From: Candidatus Methanomethylophilaceae archaeon
Lineage (GTDB): Archaea > Thermoplasmatota > Thermoplasmata > Methanomassiliicoccales > Methanomethylophilaceae
Assembly (NCBI GenBank): GCA_017461225.1
Contig: JAFTYV010000051.1
Location: 1-44,917, forward strand
DNA: 44,917 bases
Direction of reading: 5' to 3'
Shown here piece after piece: positions 20,685 to 28,657 of the stretch. A program made the position numbers and the translations under genes. Numbering within the stretch: position 1 is the first letter of the stretch; each line of letters begins with the position of its first letter. The notes beneath the pieces were generated by a model. The model had not been told where the DNA came from. It searched no databases and worked only from the letters and a program-made list of their open reading frames with translations.

Positions 20685-21619
20685 TCCCGACGGTCATCGG
20701 GATCTTGCAGGCGGTCGCGCTGGTGCTCGTCGCACCCCTGGTATCCGGCATCGTGTCGAAGACCAAGGCCCGGATGCAGGGACGCGGGGGTGCGAGCGTG
20801 CTCCAACCGTACAGGGACATCCGCAAGCTGCTGGGGAAGGACAGCACCGTATCGGGGAGCACGTCCTGGCTGTTCCGTGCCGTACCATTCGTCTGCATGG
20901 GTTCCATGATCGTGTTGGCGATGATGACGCCGTTCATCTACACGGGGACCCTCGCGCCGTTCGGGGACCTGGTGGCCGTGGTCTACCTGTTCACGCTGTA
21001 CAGGTTCTCCATGGTACTCGGTGGACTGGAGGGGGGTTCCGCATTCGGCGGGATGGGCAGCAGCAGGGAGATGATGATGTCCGTGCTCATCGAGCCGGCG
21101 CTCCTGCTCGCGATATCCACGCTCGCCATACTGTCCGGAGCCGGGACCGACATGGGCGACATATCCGAGTCCCTGTCCGGCATGGGCCTGCTGGCGGTGG
21201 GCCCCGCACTCATCCTCGCGGGGGCGTCGTTCACGATCACGCTGCTGGCGGAGAACGCGAGGATCCCGTTCGACAACCCCTCCACGCACCTGGAACTGAC
21301 GATGGTGCACGAGGCCATGCTGCTGGAGTACTCCGGTCGCGGATTGGCCATGATGGAGCTGTCGTCCATGGTCAGGCTGACCGTGTTCATGGCCATGCTG
21401 GGGTCCATGTTCTTCCCGTGGGGCGTGGCGACCACCGCGGAACCGGTGGACATCCTGGTCTCCGTCGCGGTCACCTCGGCCAAGATGCTGCTGATGACGG
21501 TGACCCTGGCGGCTGTCGAATCGGTGCTCTGCAAGACCAGGTTGTTCAAGACCCCCAACCTGCTGACCGCGTCGTTCATGCTCTCGCTCATGGCGATGAT
21601 GTCGCTGTACATACTGTGA
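20681..21619 (+). CDS. Ehr complex membrane anchor subunit (HyfC/NuoH type)
   Basis: 312 residues, eight or so membrane helices. NuoH hallmarks: GGASVLQPYRDIRKLL near the N-terminus and ENARIPFDNPSTHLELTMVHEA in the last third, whose acidic residues line the quinone/ion coupling channel in related complexes. It anchors the large and small subunits to the membrane. Four-base overlap with the upstream antiporter gene; the next gene starts 10 bases after its stop. Confidence 0.9.
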   Translation: MIPTVIGILQAVALVLVAPLVSGIVSKTKARMQGRGGASVLQPYRDIRKLLGKDSTVSGSTSWLFRAVPFVCMGSMIVLAMMTPFIYTGTLAPFGDLVAVVYLFTLYRFSMVLGGLEGGSAFGGMGSSREMMMSVLIEPALLLAISTLAILSGAGTDMGDISESLSGMGLLAVGPALILAGASFTITLLAENARIPFDNPSTHLELTMVHEAMLLEYSGRGLAMMELSSMVRLTVFMAMLGSMFFPWGVATTAEPVDILVSVAVTSAKMLLMTVTLAAVESVLCKTRLFKTPNLLTASFMLSLMAMMSLYIL

Positions 21620-21629
21620 GGTCGATCAC

Positions 21630-22289
21630 ATGGAGAATGCCATTATCGGAAACATGATCGACCTGTGTGCGGTCATGATGCTCTTGACGACGGTCCTGGC
21701 CGTGGCCATGACCCATATGAAACCCCTGATCAGACTGTTCTCCGCGCAGTCCCTGTTCCTGGCGGTGCTGGCCCTCATCGTGGCCTACAGCTCGGGGACA
21801 TCCCACATCTACATCATGTGCGGACTCACACTCGTCCTGAAGGTCTTCGTGATGCCCAGGATGCTGTGGTACATCATGGACAGGATAAACGTCGGGAGGG
21901 AGGTGGGACTCAGCCTCGGGATCCCCGGGACCCTGCTGGCATCCGGACTCATGATGGTGCTGTCGTACTACATAACCGAGCCCCTGCTCGCCACCATGCA
22001 CACGGTCGAGAGGAACTGCCTCGCGCTGTCCGTGTCCATCCTGCTCATCGGACTTCTCATGATGTGCACCAGGAAGAACGCCATCACGGAGACCATAGGC
22101 CTCCTGATGATGGAGAACGGCCTGTTCCTGGGAGCCGTGGCGCTGTCCCACGGCATGCCCCTCATCGTGGAGATAGCCGCGTTCTTCGATGTCATGGTCG
22201 CGGTGATCATCATAGGCATCTTCGCCCACAGGATCAACAGGTCGTTCAACTCCGTGGACACCTCGTTCCTCAGGAGGTTGAGGGAATGA
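21630..22289 (+). CDS. Ehr complex membrane subunit (HyfE/NuoK type)
   Basis: 219 residues, about six membrane helices. It matches HyfE, a NuoK-like part of Hyf complexes with extra N- and C-terminal helices; MENGLFLGAVALSHGMP carries the conserved glutamate of the NuoK core. It helps form the ion path next to the antiporter subunits. Its TGA overlaps the next start by four bases. Confidence 0.85.
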   Translation: MENAIIGNMIDLCAVMMLLTTVLAVAMTHMKPLIRLFSAQSLFLAVLALIVAYSSGTSHIYIMCGLTLVLKVFVMPRMLWYIMDRINVGREVGLSLGIPGTLLASGLMMVLSYYITEPLLATMHTVERNCLALSVSILLIGLLMMCTRKNAITETIGLLMMENGLFLGAVALSHGMPLIVEIAAFFDVMVAVIIIGIFAHRINRSFNSVDTSFLRRLRE

Positions 22290-23746
22290 ACACGGCCCTG
22301 ACGTCGCTGATCTGTGCGATGGCCGCCTCCTGCGTGCTGTGCATCGCACTGAGGAACAGGCGCTGCATAGGCACCCTGATGCCCGTGTGCAGCATCGTCC
22401 TGATGGTGCTGGCACTCAACCTCTGCGTACCCGTGCTCGGAGGAGAGGTGATAGACGACGGCCCGTTCTACATGGACCCCCTGTCCGCGGTGTTCATGGT
22501 CCTGGTCGCGGTGGTCGGGTGCATGGCATCCGTGTACTCCAGGGCGTACATGGGACTCGAGAACAGGGAGGGCGTCGTCAACCACAGGGAGCTCGGACAG
22601 TACTACTCCCTCCTGATCGTCTTCGTGTCCGTGATGATGCTCACGTTCGCCGCACGCTCGATGGCCATCGTGTGGCTGGGTGTCGGTGCCACCACGCTGG
22701 TGTCGACCTTCCTGGTCGGGTTCTACTCCCGGGAGGAGTCCACCGAGGCCGCATGGAAGTACATCATCCTCTGCTCCGTAGGCATAACCATAGCCCTAGC
22801 GGGTTACACGCTGGTGTACGCGTCGACGGTCGGCGTGATCGAACACGGTGCGTTGGACTGGCCCGTGCTCATGGCACATGCTCAGGAGCTCGACCCCACC
22901 ATGATGAGGATGGCCATGGTCCTGGTGATCGTCGGTTTCGGCACGAAGGTCGGTTTCGTCCCGATGCACACGTGGTTGCCGGATGCCCACAGCCAGGCCC
23001 CCAGTCCGGTCAGCGGACTGCTGTCCGCTGTCCTGCTGAACTGCGCCATGTACGGGATCCTGAGGTTCCATGCGGTGTCGGAGATCACCGTCCCCGGGTT
23101 CTCCTCGACGATCCTGATGGCCTTCGGGCTCGTGTCCCTGGCGGTGGCCGCGTTCTTCATCGCCTCGTCGAGGGACCTGAAGAGGATGCTGGCGTACTCC
23201 AGCATAGAGAACATGGGTCTGATCGCACTGGGATTCGGGATCGGGACACCCGTCGCCGTCACCGGGGCCGTGCTGCAGATGGTCGCACACTCCGTGACCA
23301 AACCCGTGCTGTTCTTCTCCGCGGGGAACATCATACAGTCCTACGGCACCAGGGACATGTCCGCGATACGCGGTGTCGGGAGGGTCATGCCCGGGACATC
23401 CTGGCTCCTGGCCGCGGGGACGCTGGCGATAGTGGGTGCACCCCCGTTCGCCGTGTTCGTGGGCGAGCTGACGATCCTCTCCGGGATGCTGGGCGGGGGA
23501 CTGGTCTGGTTGGCGGCCGTCACGGTCGTGCTCCTGTGCGTGGTGTTCGCGGGTTTCGCGAGGAACGTGTTCCCGATGCTGTCGGGGGATCCGCCGTCGG
23601 ACGTCCCGATCGACGGGTCCTTCTGCCGCATCGCCCCGATCGCGGTGCTGATGGCGCTGTCGCTGTCCATCGGGCTCTTCATGCCCGAACAGGCGATGGA
23701 GTGGATCGGGAACGCCGTGGGGACCTTCACGGGGGTCGTGGGATGA
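22286..23746 (+). CDS. Ehr complex second antiporter-like subunit (HyfF/NuoN type)
   Basis: 486 residues, about 14 membrane helices. Key features are GFGTKVGFVPMHTWLPDAHSQAPSPVSGLLS, AYSSIENMG and AHSVTKPVLFF, the charged residues of Mrp-type pumping subunits. Two such subunits (with the one at 18750) plus HyfE give the complex at least two possible ion channels, as in Hyf rather than the simpler Ech. Overlaps both neighbours by four bases (ATGA on each side). Confidence 0.88.
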   Translation: MNTALTSLICAMAASCVLCIALRNRRCIGTLMPVCSIVLMVLALNLCVPVLGGEVIDDGPFYMDPLSAVFMVLVAVVGCMASVYSRAYMGLENREGVVNHRELGQYYSLLIVFVSVMMLTFAARSMAIVWLGVGATTLVSTFLVGFYSREESTEAAWKYIILCSVGITIALAGYTLVYASTVGVIEHGALDWPVLMAHAQELDPTMMRMAMVLVIVGFGTKVGFVPMHTWLPDAHSQAPSPVSGLLSAVLLNCAMYGILRFHAVSEITVPGFSSTILMAFGLVSLAVAAFFIASSRDLKRMLAYSSIENMGLIALGFGIGTPVAVTGAVLQMVAHSVTKPVLFFSAGNIIQSYGTRDMSAIRGVGRVMPGTSWLLAAGTLAIVGAPPFAVFVGELTILSGMLGGGLVWLAAVTVVLLCVVFAGFARNVFPMLSGDPPSDVPIDGSFCRIAPIAVLMALSLSIGLFMPEQAMEWIGNAVGTFTGVVG

Positions 23747-25188
23747 TCGTCGAGAACATCTCGTGCGGACGCGACGACGTCCTGCAGGAGACCACCGACC
23801 TGGTGGACAGGGGATACCGCCTCATGAACATGTTCGCCGACGAGGGCGGGGGACAGTGGATGAACATCCTCCTCAGGAGGAGGGACAGGGTGGTCAGGTT
23901 GAGCTACATGCCCGGGGAGCAGGCCGTACCCCTGTCGGACGACATCCCCGCCGCGATGCCGTACGAGAGGCTCGTCGCGGAGATGAGCGGGATCGCGTTC
24001 ACGGACGGGGGTCGCGAACCCCTGGTCTACAGGAGGTCGGGCGACGGGTACCCGTTGCAGAAGGGACCCTACGACGGTTCCACGGCGGTCCCCGTGCCGA
24101 TACCCCCCAACCGCTCCGTCGGTGACGACGTGTTCGAGATCCCCGTGGGTCCCGTCCACGCCGGGATCATAGAACCCGGTCATTTCAGGTTCAGCGTCGC
24201 GGGGGAGACCGTCATCGAGTTGAACCCGTGGCTCGGTTACACCCACCGCGGGGTGGAGAGGCTCATGGAGGGGCACCTCCCCTCGGACCGCATCCATCTG
24301 ATCGGCAGGGTGTCCGGCGACACATGCGTGTCCAACTCCGTGGCCTACTCGGAGATCGCCGAATCCGGATCCAAGGTACCCCACAGGGCCAGGGTGCTCA
24401 GGACGGTCCTGTTGGAGATGGAGAGGCTGTACAACCACATCGGTTCGATAGCGGGCATATGCACCGACACCGCCTTCACCGTGGCATCGTCCATGGGGAA
24501 CGGGATGCTGGAGAAGGTCCTGAGGTCGAACCGGGAACTCACCGGGCACAGGTTCCTGATGGACCATGTGGTCCCCGGGGGGATCAGGCGCGACATCGGC
24601 GACGACACCCTGAGGAGGTTGGACGACTTCCTCATCGGGCTGAAGTTCGAGGTGGAGGAGCTGTACGACCTGATGGACAACCCCGGACTCGTGGACAGGA
24701 TGGAGACCACCGGGACCCTGTCCCAGGAGAGGGCGCTCATGATAGGTGCCGTCGGCCCCGTCGCGCGTGCGAGCGGCATCCGCTCCGATGTGAGGGAGGA
24801 GGCCCCGTACGAGACCTACGGGGAGCTGGGGTTCGTGGTGCAGGTGCGGGATCCGGGTGATGTGCTCTCCAGGACCATGGTGAGGTTCGGGGAGATAACG
24901 GAATCCATCAGCATGATACACCAGTGCATACAGTCGATCCAACCCGGGGAGGTCCGTGTGAGACCGGTGGTCGACGACGGTTTCCACTGCTCCGTCGTCG
25001 AGGCCCCCCGTGGAGAGCTCGTGCATTCCGCCATCGTGAAGAACGGCCGCATCTGGAGGTACAGCATCAGGGACCCCTCGTTCCCCAACTGGTTCGGGAT
25101 GTGCCATGCGGTACCGGGCAACGTCGTCCCGGACTTCCCGCTTATAAACAAGAGCTTCAACCTCTCCTACAGTGGGAACGACCTGTGA
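23743..25188 (+). CDS. Ehr complex large subunit (fused NuoC-NuoD / HyfG type) lacking NiFe ligands
   Basis: 481 residues: a NuoC-like domain (about 1-135) followed by a NuoD/hydrogenase-large-subunit domain (about 140-481). Where active hydrogenases read RxCGxC...H, this protein reads RVSGDTCVSN (residues 189-198): both ligand cysteines are Ser191 and Thr194. At the C-terminus, where DPCxxC is expected, it reads NKSFNLSYSGNDL, with no cysteine. No Ni-Fe centre can be held by the usual ligands. This is the hallmark of Ehr complexes, whose electron acceptor is not firmly known. Its C-terminus is not extended for protease cleavage. Confidence 0.9.
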   Translation: MIVENISCGRDDVLQETTDLVDRGYRLMNMFADEGGGQWMNILLRRRDRVVRLSYMPGEQAVPLSDDIPAAMPYERLVAEMSGIAFTDGGREPLVYRRSGDGYPLQKGPYDGSTAVPVPIPPNRSVGDDVFEIPVGPVHAGIIEPGHFRFSVAGETVIELNPWLGYTHRGVERLMEGHLPSDRIHLIGRVSGDTCVSNSVAYSEIAESGSKVPHRARVLRTVLLEMERLYNHIGSIAGICTDTAFTVASSMGNGMLEKVLRSNRELTGHRFLMDHVVPGGIRRDIGDDTLRRLDDFLIGLKFEVEELYDLMDNPGLVDRMETTGTLSQERALMIGAVGPVARASGIRSDVREEAPYETYGELGFVVQVRDPGDVLSRTMVRFGEITESISMIHQCIQSIQPGEVRVRPVVDDGFHCSVVEAPRGELVHSAIVKNGRIWRYSIRDPSFPNWFGMCHAVPGNVVPDFPLINKSFNLSYSGNDL

Positions 25189-25196
25189 GGGATATG

Positions 25197-25940
25197 ATGA
25201 TAAGGACAGCGTTTCAGAACCTGGTGTCGTCCGCCAGGAACACGGAGGACCTGGGGGACATCGTGACCTCCCGCGGGACCATGCCGATGGCATCGGACGA
25301 GTGCACATCGTGCGGCGGATGCATCGGATCGTGTCCGACCGGGGCCATCATGATCACCGATGGGACCTGGAGGCTCGACCTGGGACGGTGCGTGTTCTGC
25401 ATGGACTGCATCGACGCCTGCGTCACGGGTGCGATTGGGACGGTACCGTCGCCCGACTACGCCCTCGACAGGGGGGACCTGGTCGTGGACCGCCACACCG
25501 ACATCGACGAGGTCGAGGGGGTCCTGGGCCGGGACATCAGAAGACGGCTCGGCGGATCGGTGGCCGTAAGGGAACTCGATGCGGGCTCGTGCAACGCGTG
25601 CGAGATGGAACTCAACAACCTCTCCGACCAGTTCTACGACATCCACCGCATCGGCGTGAGGTTCGTTGCCTCCCCCAGGCACGCGGACGTGCTGCTGGTC
25701 ACGGGGCCGATGACGCGCAACATGGCGGTCGCATCGGACAGGACCCGCCGGGCGGTCCCGGAACCGTCGCTGGTGATAGCGTCCGGAACATGCGCCATAT
25801 CCGGGGGCGTGTTCGTGGGAGGCGACGTGGTGGAGGGTTCGACCGGAGCGGTCATGGAGCCCGACGCGTACCTGATCGGCTGCCCGCCCCCGCCGGACAG
25901 GGTGATGAGGTCGCTGTCCAAGATGCTGGGCCTTCACTGA
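25197..25940 (+). CDS. Ehr complex ferredoxin/small subunit fusion (HyfH-HyfI type)
   Basis: 247 residues. The N-terminal half is a two-cluster ferredoxin (Cys36/39/42/46 and Cys65/68/71/75). The C-terminal half is a NuoB/HyfI-like small subunit with the proximal [4Fe-4S] ligands Cys132, Cys135, Cys199 and Cys229 (CNAC, GTC, GCPPPP). One polypeptide thus spans the chain from donor (probably ferredoxin) to the active-site subunit, normally two proteins. ATG 25197 has GAGG six bases ahead; ATG 25194 is possible. Last gene of the operon; its stop overlaps the convergent usp gene by seven bases. Confidence 0.9.
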   Translation: MIRTAFQNLVSSARNTEDLGDIVTSRGTMPMASDECTSCGGCIGSCPTGAIMITDGTWRLDLGRCVFCMDCIDACVTGAIGTVPSPDYALDRGDLVVDRHTDIDEVEGVLGRDIRRRLGGSVAVRELDAGSCNACEMELNNLSDQFYDIHRIGVRFVASPRHADVLLVTGPMTRNMAVASDRTRRAVPEPSLVIASGTCAISGGVFVGGDVVEGSTGAVMEPDAYLIGCPPPPDRVMRSLSKMLGLH

Positions 25941-26311
25941 ACCACGACGACCGTGCACTTGGCGTTGGCCACGACGTGGTTGGACACGCTGCCCATGATC
26001 ACACGGTCCAGCGAGGTCTTGCCGGACCTGCCGACGACGATGGTGCCGCATCCGAAACGTGCGGCGGCCTCGAGGATGACCCTCTCGGGTTGTCCGGATT
26101 CGACGACCTTGCGTGCATCGCACCCCTCGGAACGGGCACGTTCTACAGCGGCATCGACGAACGCGTGCACGGTGGCGGGATCGGAATCGGGGCCCTTCGG
26201 GACCACTGACACCACGTACAGGGTCTCGCCCCGCATGATGGCGCTCCCGATCGCGTGATCAAGTGCCTTCTCCGTGTTCGGCCTCCCGTCGTATGCTACC
26301 AACATGGTCAT
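25934..26311 (-). CDS. Universal stress protein (UspA family)
   Basis: 125 residues, one Usp domain: start MTMLVAYDGRPNTEKALDHA, DSDPATVHAFVDAA helix, and the ATP-binding loop GRSGKTSLDRVIMGSVSNHV near the C-terminus (G-x2-G-x9-GS type, so probably ATP-binding). The ATG at 26311 lies about 25 bases after a minus-strand TTATAAAG, giving a nearly leaderless mRNA. Convergent with, and overlapping by seven bases, the last Ehr gene. Role in stress survival, partner unknown. Confidence 0.88.
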   Translation of the reverse strand: MTMLVAYDGRPNTEKALDHAIGSAIMRGETLYVVSVVPKGPDSDPATVHAFVDAAVERARSEGCDARKVVESGQPERVILEAAARFGCGTIVVGRSGKTSLDRVIMGSVSNHVVANAKCTVVVVQ

Positions 26312-26377
26312 GGATGGTGGAGGAGGACACACGGCTTTATAACCATCCGATGGGGGACCCGGGTTGGGAAGCAAGTG

Positions 26378-26385
26378 TTTTTATG
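26378..26385 (+). promoter_or_regulatory. TATA box of the tRNA-Pro gene
   Basis: TTTTTATG, 25-32 bases before the first base of the tRNA. Confidence 0.5.
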
Positions 26386-26409
26386 TGACGACTCATTCGG
26401 GTGTTCATC

Positions 26410-26482
26410 GGGCCCGTGGGCTAGCTTGGTATACTTGTGCCTTCGGGAGGCATAGACTCCGGTTCAAATCCGGGCGGGCCCA
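26410..26482 (+). tRNA. tRNA-Pro (anticodon CGG)
   Basis: Acceptor stem GGGCCCG / CGGGCCC with discriminator A; anticodon stem GTGCC / GGCAT around the loop TTCGGGA gives anticodon CGG (codon CCG); T stem TCCGG / CCGGG with loop TTCAAAT. No intron and no encoded CCA (CACT follows). The D stem is weak: by my alignment C12 faces A23 instead of pairing. The accessory island begins directly downstream. Confidence 0.88.
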
Positions 26483-26508
26483 CTCTCATCCTGTTATGAT
26501 CCCTGTTC

Positions 26509-26826
26509 TCAAGATCCGTCATGGAGCACCTTCCCCTCTTCGATCGCATTGTGCACCACGGAATGCCGGTTCCCGGATAGTTCGGAGAACTCCCCTGGCG
26601 TGTAGACGAGGATGTCGACGGGGACACCGACCACACCTATCGCCAACCTGGCGCGGATGGCCTCCTCGACGGTGTCATCCGTCTCGGACACTATCAGCAG
26701 GTCCATGTCGCTGTCCTCGGACGCCTCCCCGCGTGCGGCGGATCCGAAGAGGATCACCTTGGCAGGGTCCATCACCGGCAGGATCCTCTGCACGGCGATA
26801 TCGATCGCACCGTAGTCGAAGGTCAT
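26509..26826 (-). CDS. Minimal nucleotidyltransferase (MNT) protein 1
   Basis: 105 residues. The core GSAARGEASEDSDMDLL has the GSxxRGxxxxxSDxDL motif of polymerase-beta-like minimal nucleotidyltransferases. In MntA antitoxins this domain modifies a HEPN toxin with AMP, but no HEPN gene is adjacent here. A minus-strand TATA-like GATATATAC lies 20-29 bases before the ATG. It is more distant from the other two MNT proteins nearby than they are from each other. Confidence 0.78.
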   Translation of the reverse strand: MTFDYGAIDIAVQRILPVMDPAKVILFGSAARGEASEDSDMDLLIVSETDDTVEEAIRARLAIGVVGVPVDILVYTPGEFSELSGNRHSVVHNAIEEGKVLHDGS

Positions 26827-26871
26827 GATGTGCAGTCGGCGGGCGTGTATATATCCGAATCGAGGGGATGA

Positions 26872-27171
26872 TCAGGCCTCGTACAGCAACCTCCCGTCCC
26901 TGAGGATCCTGCCGGCCAAGCCGGGGTCCAGGTTCCTGTCGGAGACCACGTCCACCCCGCAACCGAGCTCCTCCTCCATATCTGTGAGGAACCCGCCCAT
27001 CTCGAACACCGAGGTTCCCTCGGAAGGGGTTATGCAGAAGTCGTAGTCGCTGCCGGGACCTGAATCGCCACGGGCCCTGGAACCGAAGAGGATGACCCGA
27101 CGTATGCCGTACCTGCGTGCTATCCCGGACACCATCGCGCTGAGCTCCTCGAAACCCGGTTGTGCATCCAT
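26872..27171 (-). CDS. Minimal nucleotidyltransferase (MNT) protein 2
   Basis: 99 residues with GSRARGDSGPGSDYDF. It is a close relative of the protein at 27431: shared blocks are FEEL, GSRARGD, SDYDFC, the GGF segment and RDG.LLY. A GAGGTGG lies ahead of the ATG at 27171 and a minus-strand GTTTATAC near 27207-27214 is its likely TATA box. No HEPN partner is encoded next to it. It may be an orphan antitoxin or a nucleotide-transferring enzyme with a distant partner. Confidence 0.75.
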   Translation of the reverse strand: MDAQPGFEELSAMVSGIARRYGIRRVILFGSRARGDSGPGSDYDFCITPSEGTSVFEMGGFLTDMEEELGCGVDVVSDRNLDPGLAGRILRDGRLLYEA

Positions 27172-27430
27172 GCGACCACCTCGACGATGTCACCGGTGAG
27201 GACGGGTATAAACATGCCTTCCGGTCGCATCCTGGAGACACGGGATACGACGGGTGACGATGTCGATCCTACCGTGGTCGGATGTCACGAGTGTGGTCGA
27301 CAGGTATGCGTTCATCTGGATCGGACAGTCGCTCATGCTTTCTTGCCCGTTGTCGGCATCGGGCATGAATGTTGTATGAGAGGGGATGACGATGTTCCGA
27401 CCCCTGTTCATATAGCGCGAACGCCATCCC

Positions 27431-27742
27431 ATGATCATGGACGAAGTGAGGGAGTACACGTTCGAGGAACTCCGCAGGATAGTGAAGCCCATCGCCGAAT
27501 CCTATGGGATGAGACAGGTGTACCTCTTCGGTTCCAGGGCCCGCGGGGACAACCGTGAGGACAGCGACTACGACTTCTGTGTCGTGACATCCGATGACTG
27601 CGATCTCTTCGAGCTCGGAGGATTCTTCGCCGAACTGAGGGATGCCCTCGGTGTCGAGATCGATCTCGTATGTCAGGAATCCCTCCGTGACGATTTCAGC
27701 AGAGAGGTTGCCAGGGACGGGATGTTGCTCTATGGGGTGTGA
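27431..27742 (+). CDS. Minimal nucleotidyltransferase (MNT) protein 3
   Basis: 103 residues with GSRARGDNREDSDYDFC. Paralogue of the protein at 26872 but on the opposite strand, so the pair is an inverted, diverged duplication. Start at 27431 or the second ATG at 27437; a TATA-like CATATAG about 20 bases ahead suggests a leaderless mRNA. No HEPN gene follows; the next feature is the AT-rich gap and the restriction-locus remnants. Confidence 0.75.
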   Translation: MIMDEVREYTFEELRRIVKPIAESYGMRQVYLFGSRARGDNREDSDYDFCVVTSDDCDLFELGGFFAELRDALGVEIDLVCQESLRDDFSREVARDGMLLYGV

Positions 27743-28117
27743 CATCCCGAACCTCGACCACATCACCCGATACTGTAAGGATGGGGATGAGTCGAACGAA
27801 GGCGACCTCGTAATGAGTGCCTCTACTCGACACTCGTCTCATATGATTCACTTTAACTATTCTTAGAACCGGAGATAAGCCCTTGGAGTGTATGTAGGCT
27901 CCGCAAGATACAGTTGGGTTCCCCTGGCGTCCAACCGATGAAATCAATATTTGATTGCATTGATCACTACAATTACAATCATTACAAATTATAGTTATAA
28001 TAATATCAACACATCAGACAAATGTTTAAGGCTGATACTGCATCAAAAACCCCTGACTCAAGTTAACATACAGCGTTCATCCGAATGATACAACTGATCG
28101 AAGAAAGAGGGGCGATT
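27743..28117. other. Gene-free, AT-rich junction of the accessory island
   Basis: 375 bases without a gene. The left half has normal composition; from about 27,950 to 28,040 it turns very AT-rich (runs such as TTATAGTTATAATAATATC). A TATA-like GTTTAAG near 28024 may drive the following remnants. This marks the entry into low-GC DNA. I see no integrase, tRNA copy or clear direct repeat. Confidence 0.5.
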
Positions 28118-28339
28118 ATGGACAGCGGAAGAGAGACAGAGCGTTCCGAATTACACAGAACGATATGGGGTATCGCGAACGATCTCCGTGGCAGCGTCGA
28201 TGGGTGGAACTTCAAACAATATGTTCCTGGTATGCTGTTCTACCACCATATTTCAAAAAAACTCGCAATGTACATCGACCAGGGTGAGATGAAACTCAGG
28301 AACAAGATCGGCAAGATAATATCAGAACTGGAGGGTTGA
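28118..28339 (+). pseudogene. hsdM: hsdM remnant (type I DNA methylase N-terminus joined to C-terminus)
   Basis: 73 codons from the ATG at 28118 (AGAGGGG upstream). The first about 50 residues (ELHRTIWGIANDLRGSVDGW, FKQYVPGMLFYHHIS) match the N-terminus of HsdM methylases. The last residues (LRNKIGKIISELEG) look like the HsdM C-terminus. The catalytic domain, about 400 residues with NPPF/NPPY and the SAM site, is missing. The frame stays open across the join, which points to a large in-frame internal deletion. No methylase activity is possible. Confidence 0.75.
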
Positions 28340-28342
28340 TTG

Positions 28343-28657
28343 TTGGTTCCAGATGGCAATAAGATTATTCTTCATAGGGATGAATCCGGTGAAGCGGAAC
28401 TATCGGTCCTATTCTCCGATTCGGATGTATGGGTGACGCAGGCTCAGATGGCCGAACTCTATGGTACCTCACTACAAAACGTTTGCATGCACATCACAAA
28501 CATATTCGATGAGGGCGAATTGGACAGAAATCCAACTATTAAGGATTTCTTAATAGTTCGCCAAGAGGGCATTCCAGCAGAGATCGAAGCCCGCAATAAG
28601 CAGTATGAATTTTACAGGGACGAGCTACTGTCTTTTAAAGAGGCGGATGCATCATGA
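28343..28657 (+). pseudogene. RhuM-HsdS chimera left by deletion
   Basis: 104 codons from a TTG with GGAGGG seven bases ahead. Residues about 1-75 match the N-terminus of RhuM family proteins (VWVTQAQMAELYGTS, ITNIFDEGELD). Then, without a break, the sequence becomes the C-terminus of a type I specificity subunit (GIPAEIEARNKQYEFYRDELLSFK). A deletion joined a rhuM gene to the 3' end of hsdS in frame. It probably has no specificity function, since both DNA-recognition domains are gone. Its TGA overlaps the next start by four bases (ATGA). Confidence 0.7.

Noticed and set aside
18750-25940. Active energy-converting NiFe hydrogenase
   Set aside because: Subunit order and fold match Hyf/Ech, but all four NiFe-ligand cysteines in the large subunit are missing.
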